Assembly (NCBI GenBank): GCA_036346355.1
Contig: CM070580.1
Span: forward strand, 22,869,374-22,933,373
DNA from: Rhipidocladum racemiflorum
Taxonomy: Eukaryota > Streptophyta > Magnoliopsida > Poales > Poaceae
Length of the DNA stretch: 64,000 bases
Reading direction: 5' to 3'
The notes beneath the pieces were generated by a model. The model was given only the letters and a program-made list of their open reading frames with translations. It was not told the DNA's origin and searched no databases. Position 1 is the stretch's first letter. Every line of letters begins with the position of its first letter. Of this stretch, positions 60,190-64,000 are shown piece after piece. A program made the position numbers and the translations under genes.

Positions 60190-60393
60190 TAAATTGAACT
60201 AAACTAAATTCGGATCCCCAACCGAGTCCCCGCAGGGAAAAAAATCCCTGTCCCAGTCCCCGCCATCCACGACGGGGGAATAATTTTCCCCGTTTTCATC
60301 CCCACGGGGGACGATTTCTTCCCATACCCATCCCCTAATAGAGGAATTCCCCGCTAGGGATCAGGGAACGGGTCCCCATTACCACCCCTACAC
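60190..60393. mobile_element. Fragment of a 'cccc-gtccc' type DNA transposon inside copia pol
   Basis: Between the end of integrase and the linker to RT, C- and G-rich phrases such as 'ccgtcc', 'cgggggaataattttcccc' and 'ggggaccc' run to a 'taccacccctac' end at about 60390, similar to the ends of hAT-type MITEs. Copia coding sequence is missing across this interval, so the insertion came with a deletion. No full inverted terminus or TSD was found on the left. Confidence 0.45.
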
Positions 60394-62244
60394 ATGACAG
60401 TGGAAGAAACTCAACCTGATGTTGAGAAAATCCCTGAAGTGAGCCATCCACGAGATGGCAATATCCCGGAAGTGATCCATCCTGAAGATAATAACCCTAG
60501 CGTATATTTGCGTGCACAATCCAACGCTGGGAAGTCAGAACACCCAGACTCTATCGTTTTCAGAAATCATGAGGTGCTGGAAGAAATTAATGAAGATATA
60601 TCCCTAAAGTAATGTATGAGAATTGTATAAAAGAAAGACTATAATTATCGACATATTTCGCTTCTAAAAATTGCTAAAAACTGGATCCAGAATCAAAGCC
60701 TATGGCAGAGTGCAAGAAGTGCTCAGATAGGGTCAAAATGAGAAGAAGCAATTGAGACAACACTCACTTAATAAGAGAAAAAAAATTGTCCCGTTGATCA
60801 AACACCTCTTAAAATGTTTCCTATAGGATCAAATGGATTTTTCATCCAGAAGAGTAATGAAAATATCTAGGTGGTGAGATATAAAGCGAGGCTTATAGCA
60901 CAAGGGTTCATGTAGAGACCCATCATTGATAATGATGAATCCTATTCTCTGTAAATGAATGGAATAACATTCTGAAATTTAATATTAATGGCAGCAAGCT
61001 TAAACTTATCAAAGCAGTTGATGGATGTAGTGACCGCATATTTATATGAGTCACTGGATGCAGATATTTATATGAAAATCCCTAAAGGAGTTAAAATTAT
61101 GTATCCTAATAATCGCAACATGTATAGCGTCAAATGAAGACATCATTACACAGATTAAAATAATCGGGGAGAATATGGTTCAATCAACTTAATGAGTTCC
61201 TCCTGAAGGAGTATTGCCCTTGTGTGTTCGTAAAGAAATCCCAAAATGGATTCAGTATCATCTTAGTATAAATCAATGAACGGAATGTCTTCGGAACCAC
61301 AGAGGAAATAAATGAAGCAAGTACTTACCTTACGACGGAGTTTTGAGATGAAAGTTTTCAGTAAAACCAAATATTGCTTAAGCCTACAGCTAAATTATTT
61401 TCCAGAAAGAATTTTTGTACACCAGTCTGCCTATACCAAGAAGGTATTAGAAAATTTTAATATGGATAAACATCGTCATTTAAAAATCCATGATTGTAAA
61501 ATCCCTTGAAGCGGATAAAGATCCATTTAGATTAAGAATGAAAAATGAGGAAGTCTTAGGACCTGAAGTCCTATATTAAAGTACTTTTGGTGCACTTATG
61601 TATCTTACAATTTGCACAAGGCTTGATATTGCATTCGCAGTAAATTTGCTAGCAAGACATAGTACAACTCCAAGGTACTCAAGATCTTGGTCTATTTTAC
61701 CGATAGAACCAAGATTTATCCATGGTGGGGTATACAAATGTTGGCTATCTGTCTGATCCCCACAGTGCCAAATCTCAGACTAGTTTTGTGTTTCTATGCG
61801 GTGGTACAACCATTTATTGGTGGTCTTTAAGCAAACCTCGATAGTTACTTCAACCAACCACTTAGAGATTATATCTTTATATGAAGTCTCAAGTGAGTGT
61901 GTTTGGCTAAGACATGCAATTAACCATATCCAGAAATAATGTGATCTTAATACCGTTGATACCTCCACCATTATATATAAAATAATACTGCTTGTGTTAC
62001 ATAAATGCAAATGAGTTATGTAAATAACAATACCACGAAGCATATTACCCCTAAATTTTTCTATCCTCACAAACTCTAGAAGAATAGTGAGGTAAAAATA
62101 ATGCAAACTAAGTTATGTGAAAATCTAGTAGATTTATTCACAAAATCTTTACCAAAGTCTATTTTCCAAATATGCATTAACGGCATTGGAATTAGGCGAC
62201 TTAGAGATTTGCAGGGTTTAGGGGAATTAATCTCTAAACCATAA
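60394..62244 (+). pseudogene. Copia reverse transcriptase and RNase H
   Basis: 60394-60612 is the acidic linker before RT (DVEKIPEVSHPRDGNIPEV). RT blocks follow: RYKARLIAQGFM near 60880, LMDVVTAYLYESLDADIYMK near 61015-61080, CPCVFVKKSQNGFS near 61225. The catalytic Y-V-D-D site is replaced by a stop and I-N-E at about 61268. Then come an F-V-H-Q-S-A-Y block (61408), RLDIAFAVNLLARHS (61620-61664) and the RNase H part with an S-L-Y-E-x-S-S-E block and KHITPKFFYPH (to about 62070). A stop follows LISKP at 62242-62244. Many stops; loss of YVDD means no RT activity. Confidence 0.88.
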
Positions 62245-62478
62245 CCTCTTTTGCATGATTTTGAAGATTATATTTTATATTCTGAAGATTATGAGTTGTA
62301 CTCTTTTTTTCTTAATGAGTTTTTCTGAAGTTTCTCACATGAATGTTTTTAATAAGGCAACTAGTACAACACGGGGTGCGAGTGCAATGTACTATTTTTT
62401 TCATCATTTTTTTCAATGGTTTTTTGGAGAAGTTTTTAACAAGACATGTGCATTACGCGGTATTCGTTTAAGAGGAAG

Positions 62479-62702
62479 TATTATAATATAGATAGAATCT
62501 CTATTCTAGTATGGAAGGACTCTATTCATTAGTGAGCAAATCTGAATTTATTTCCAAGGGTTATCTATTATATATTGGGCATTGTCTTGTACAGAAAAAT
62601 TAACCTAATAAAAGGAGAGAATTTTGCTCCCTACTTCTGTGTGTGATCTTAGTTTTTGTTCGTGCGATCTGTTGACGTGCTGTTAATTGACGTGAGTGAA
62701 CA
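62479..62702 (+). repeat. 3' LTR of the decayed copia element
   Basis: It begins TATTATAATATAG (TG mutated to TA) right after the polypurine tract and ends gagtgaaca. It is 224 bp and similar throughout to 42870-43092. Confidence 0.8.
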
Positions 62703-63161
62703 ATAAGTTTCAGATTTCATTATGAGACTAACAATTTAAAACATCTTCAACTGCAAAGTGCTTTTCGATTCATTATGAGACTTAACAATTTAAAACATCT
62801 TCAACTGCAAAGTGCTTTTCGACGGTGGCATCCAAAGTTTACTCGGCAAGGACGAACGTCCGCAATCCCAAGCCATTGGTAGAAGCAGCCACTCAACATC
62901 GATTGATCATGGGAGAGCAGATCAAAGAAAGATTTCGTTCTTTCCTTTTTCCAATTGATTTAATGGTAGTAGCTAATGATCGGCACAATAACTAACAATT
63001 CGCCGGCCGGAGCTGAAGGAGAACGACGGCCAGCAATGTTTAAGCGAAATAAGCTATGCCTAAATTAAGTACTCTCTAATTAATCAATGGTTGATTTTTT
63101 ATAAGTGAAAAATAAAATTCTATAGAGCATCTGTACAATTTTCTACCATCTTTAGGAGGTA
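62703..63161. other. Intergenic DNA with a 53/54-bp tandem duplication
   Basis: 62716-62768 and 62769-62822 are near-perfect tandem copies (one extra T in the second) of a unit starting ttcattatgagact and ending gcttttcga. The rest, 62823-63160, holds nothing I can name. Confidence 0.85.
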
Positions 63162-63615
63162 CTCTCTTCGTTCACAAATAATTATCGTTTTGAACACACG
63201 TAGTGTTAAACTTTCGAAACTTTAACAGTTAATATTTTTTAAAATATTTAAATTGGATACATAAAAATTATAGGGTGTGTCTAAGGATAAGGAGCACCTG
63301 AGTGTTTTCTTGTTAATTAGCACTCAAATTTTGAGTCTTTAGATATAGATTCAATTAATAGAATCAATTTACCATCTCTTCTCATATTTTGAGTACTCTA
63401 TAGGAAAAAAATTGAGTGCTTACAAACCTAAAAAACACTCGAATGCTACTTAGCAATTCTCATAATTATGTGTAAATCTGTCTCAAAAAGTACTTTTATA
63501 ATATTATAATTTTATTGGATTTTAGAAATACATTATAGTATAAATTAATGGCCAAAGCTGTATTTTGAAGACCATGTTGATGTTCAAAATGATAACTATT
63601 TGTAACTGGAGGAAA
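63162..63615. mobile_element. Stowaway-type MITE interrupted by another MITE
   Basis: The outer ends are ctctcttcgttcacaaataattatc at 63162 and the inverted partner gataactatttgtaactggaggaaa ending at 63615, with TA at 63160-63161 and 63616-63617. Without the 192-bp insert it would be about 260 bp. It is more diverged than the copy at 37603. Confidence 0.8.
63272..63463. mobile_element. MITE-like insertion (about 192 bp) within the Stowaway element
   Basis: It interrupts the Stowaway sequence between 'ataaaaattat' and 'aattatgtgtaaatctg'. The 6-mer aattat flanks it (63266-63271 and 63464-63469). Inside, 'cacctgagtgttttct' near the left end and 'aaaaaacactcgaatgct' near the right end form an imperfect inverted repeat. 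The superfamily is not assigned. Confidence 0.6.
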
Positions 63616-63792
63616 TACTAAATTATACATTAATGTAGTATAAAAAATCTAAAGAATGAAAATACCAAAAGTACCAGAGTGTAATGAAAATCCAGTGATT
63701 GAGTGATACCTTCCAAGGCGGTAAAAACTCAACACCTCCGTGCCATTATATTTACACATGACACAATCCACAGCGCCAGCCCAACCAGCAAG
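63616..63792. other. Short intergenic stretch before a partial ORF
   Basis: AT-rich; no feature recognised. Confidence 0.4.
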
Positions 63793-64000
63793 CTACTCAT
63801 CCCAGTCGGCCGGCCGGCGCCGTTCATCCTCGTACCAGCAAACACAGCTGAGCCCGACGAGCACCTCGACGATAGCAGCGTCCGCCTTCTGCCGGTCGGC
63901 AAAATGAAGCGTTTGCACTGTCAGCGCGCGCGGGCGCATGCTGAATCGCTGCGCGCGCTCCATGCTCCGCTCGTCGTGCCACCGCACAGTGTCGTGCGCC
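63793..64000 (-). CDS. Partial ORF at window edge, possible last exon of an unknown gene
   Basis: On the minus strand a frame is open from the window edge at 64000 and ends with a stop at 63793. It contains MERAQRFSMRPRALTVQTLH and VEVLVGLSCVCWYEDERRRP. GC content is much higher than in the neighbouring AT-rich DNA, as for grass exons. There is no ATG need, because the frame continues beyond the window. I do not recognise the family. It could be the C-terminal exon of a host gene or a chance ORF in a GC-rich patch. Confidence 0.35.
   Translation of the reverse strand, partial: AHDTVRWHDERSMERAQRFSMRPRALTVQTLHFADRQKADAAIVEVLVGLSCVCWYEDERRRPADWDE

Larger units (their letters stand above)
42870..62702 (+). 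mobile_element. Decayed Ty1/copia retrotransposon, split by nested elements
   Basis: Similar LTRs of 223-224 bp lie at 42870-43092 and 62479-62702. Between them, in order, are a long leader, gag (45270-45619, resuming at 58165), integrase (59380-60160), and RT/RNase H (60760-62244), followed by a polypurine tract (aagaggaag) at 62470-62478. The order gag-IN-RT-RNase H defines copia. A solo LTR and a gypsy element occupy 45620-58164. Flanking 5-mers (cgatg and ataag) do not match, so one end may have been rearranged. All coding parts carry many stops; the RT catalytic YVDD motif is destroyed near 61268. Confidence 0.75.

Noticed and set aside
1..64000. CRISPR arrays, rRNA, riboswitches, bacterial operons
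   Set aside because: The only regular repeats are the coding minisatellite, MITEs, LTRs and short tandem duplications; the genome is clearly plant nuclear DNA.

Overview
The window looks like nuclear DNA of a grass (Poaceae). The evidence is introns with GT-AG borders, a plant SRRM1-type splicing gene, Stowaway and hAT MITEs, and nested Ty3/gypsy and Ty1/copia LTR retrotransposons. No prokaryotic operon, CRISPR array, rRNA gene or complete tRNA gene was seen. All calls come from reading the sequence and recalling families; nothing was searched.

The only complete host gene I can support is on the minus strand at 9395-16616. It has twelve coding exons whose splice phases all agree and encodes a 913-residue PWI/RS-domain splicing coactivator (SRRM1-like). 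Exon 7 carries an SPSPGRRGPR decapeptide array, and intron 6 carries a hAT element with a perfect 8-bp target-site duplication (TSD). A TATA-like box lies about 210 bp upstream of the start codon.

Left of the gene are a decayed gypsy gag (about 1.17-2.78 kb), AT-rich DNA, and a non-autonomous LTR element (4323-8031) that contains a hAT MITE. Right of the gene, 16.9-25.2 kb is mostly empty, with a MITE, a broken PIF/Harbinger transposase and a BED zinc-finger remnant.

25.2-36.2 kb is an old minus-strand gypsy relic of the Tat type. Its additional ORF lies on the strand opposite to pol. The relic is interrupted by two solo LTRs (27405-31056 with TSD GCTCC; 33828-36005 with TSD GTAAC) and has an internal deletion that joins integrase to LTR. 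38811-41070 is a 3' LTR of the same family as the second solo LTR, in the opposite orientation, preceded by a polypurine tract. Two hAT MITEs follow at 41.3 and 42.4 kb.

42.87-62.70 kb is a three-level nest. A decayed copia element has its gag split by a solo LTR of another copia family (45620-58164, TSD AGTTA). That LTR is itself split by an 11.4-kb Tat-lineage gypsy element (46663-58064, TSD GAAAC). The gypsy element keeps gag, protease, RT, two RNase H regions and integrase on the plus strand, all with stops or frameshifts, plus a long antisense gene (53944-57005) of the same kind as the one in the 26-32 kb relic. The window ends with a MITE inside a MITE and a partial minus-strand ORF.

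The most interesting biology is the antisense accessory gene seen in two independent Tat-type elements. The idea of such genes is known from this lineage, but their function is not established.
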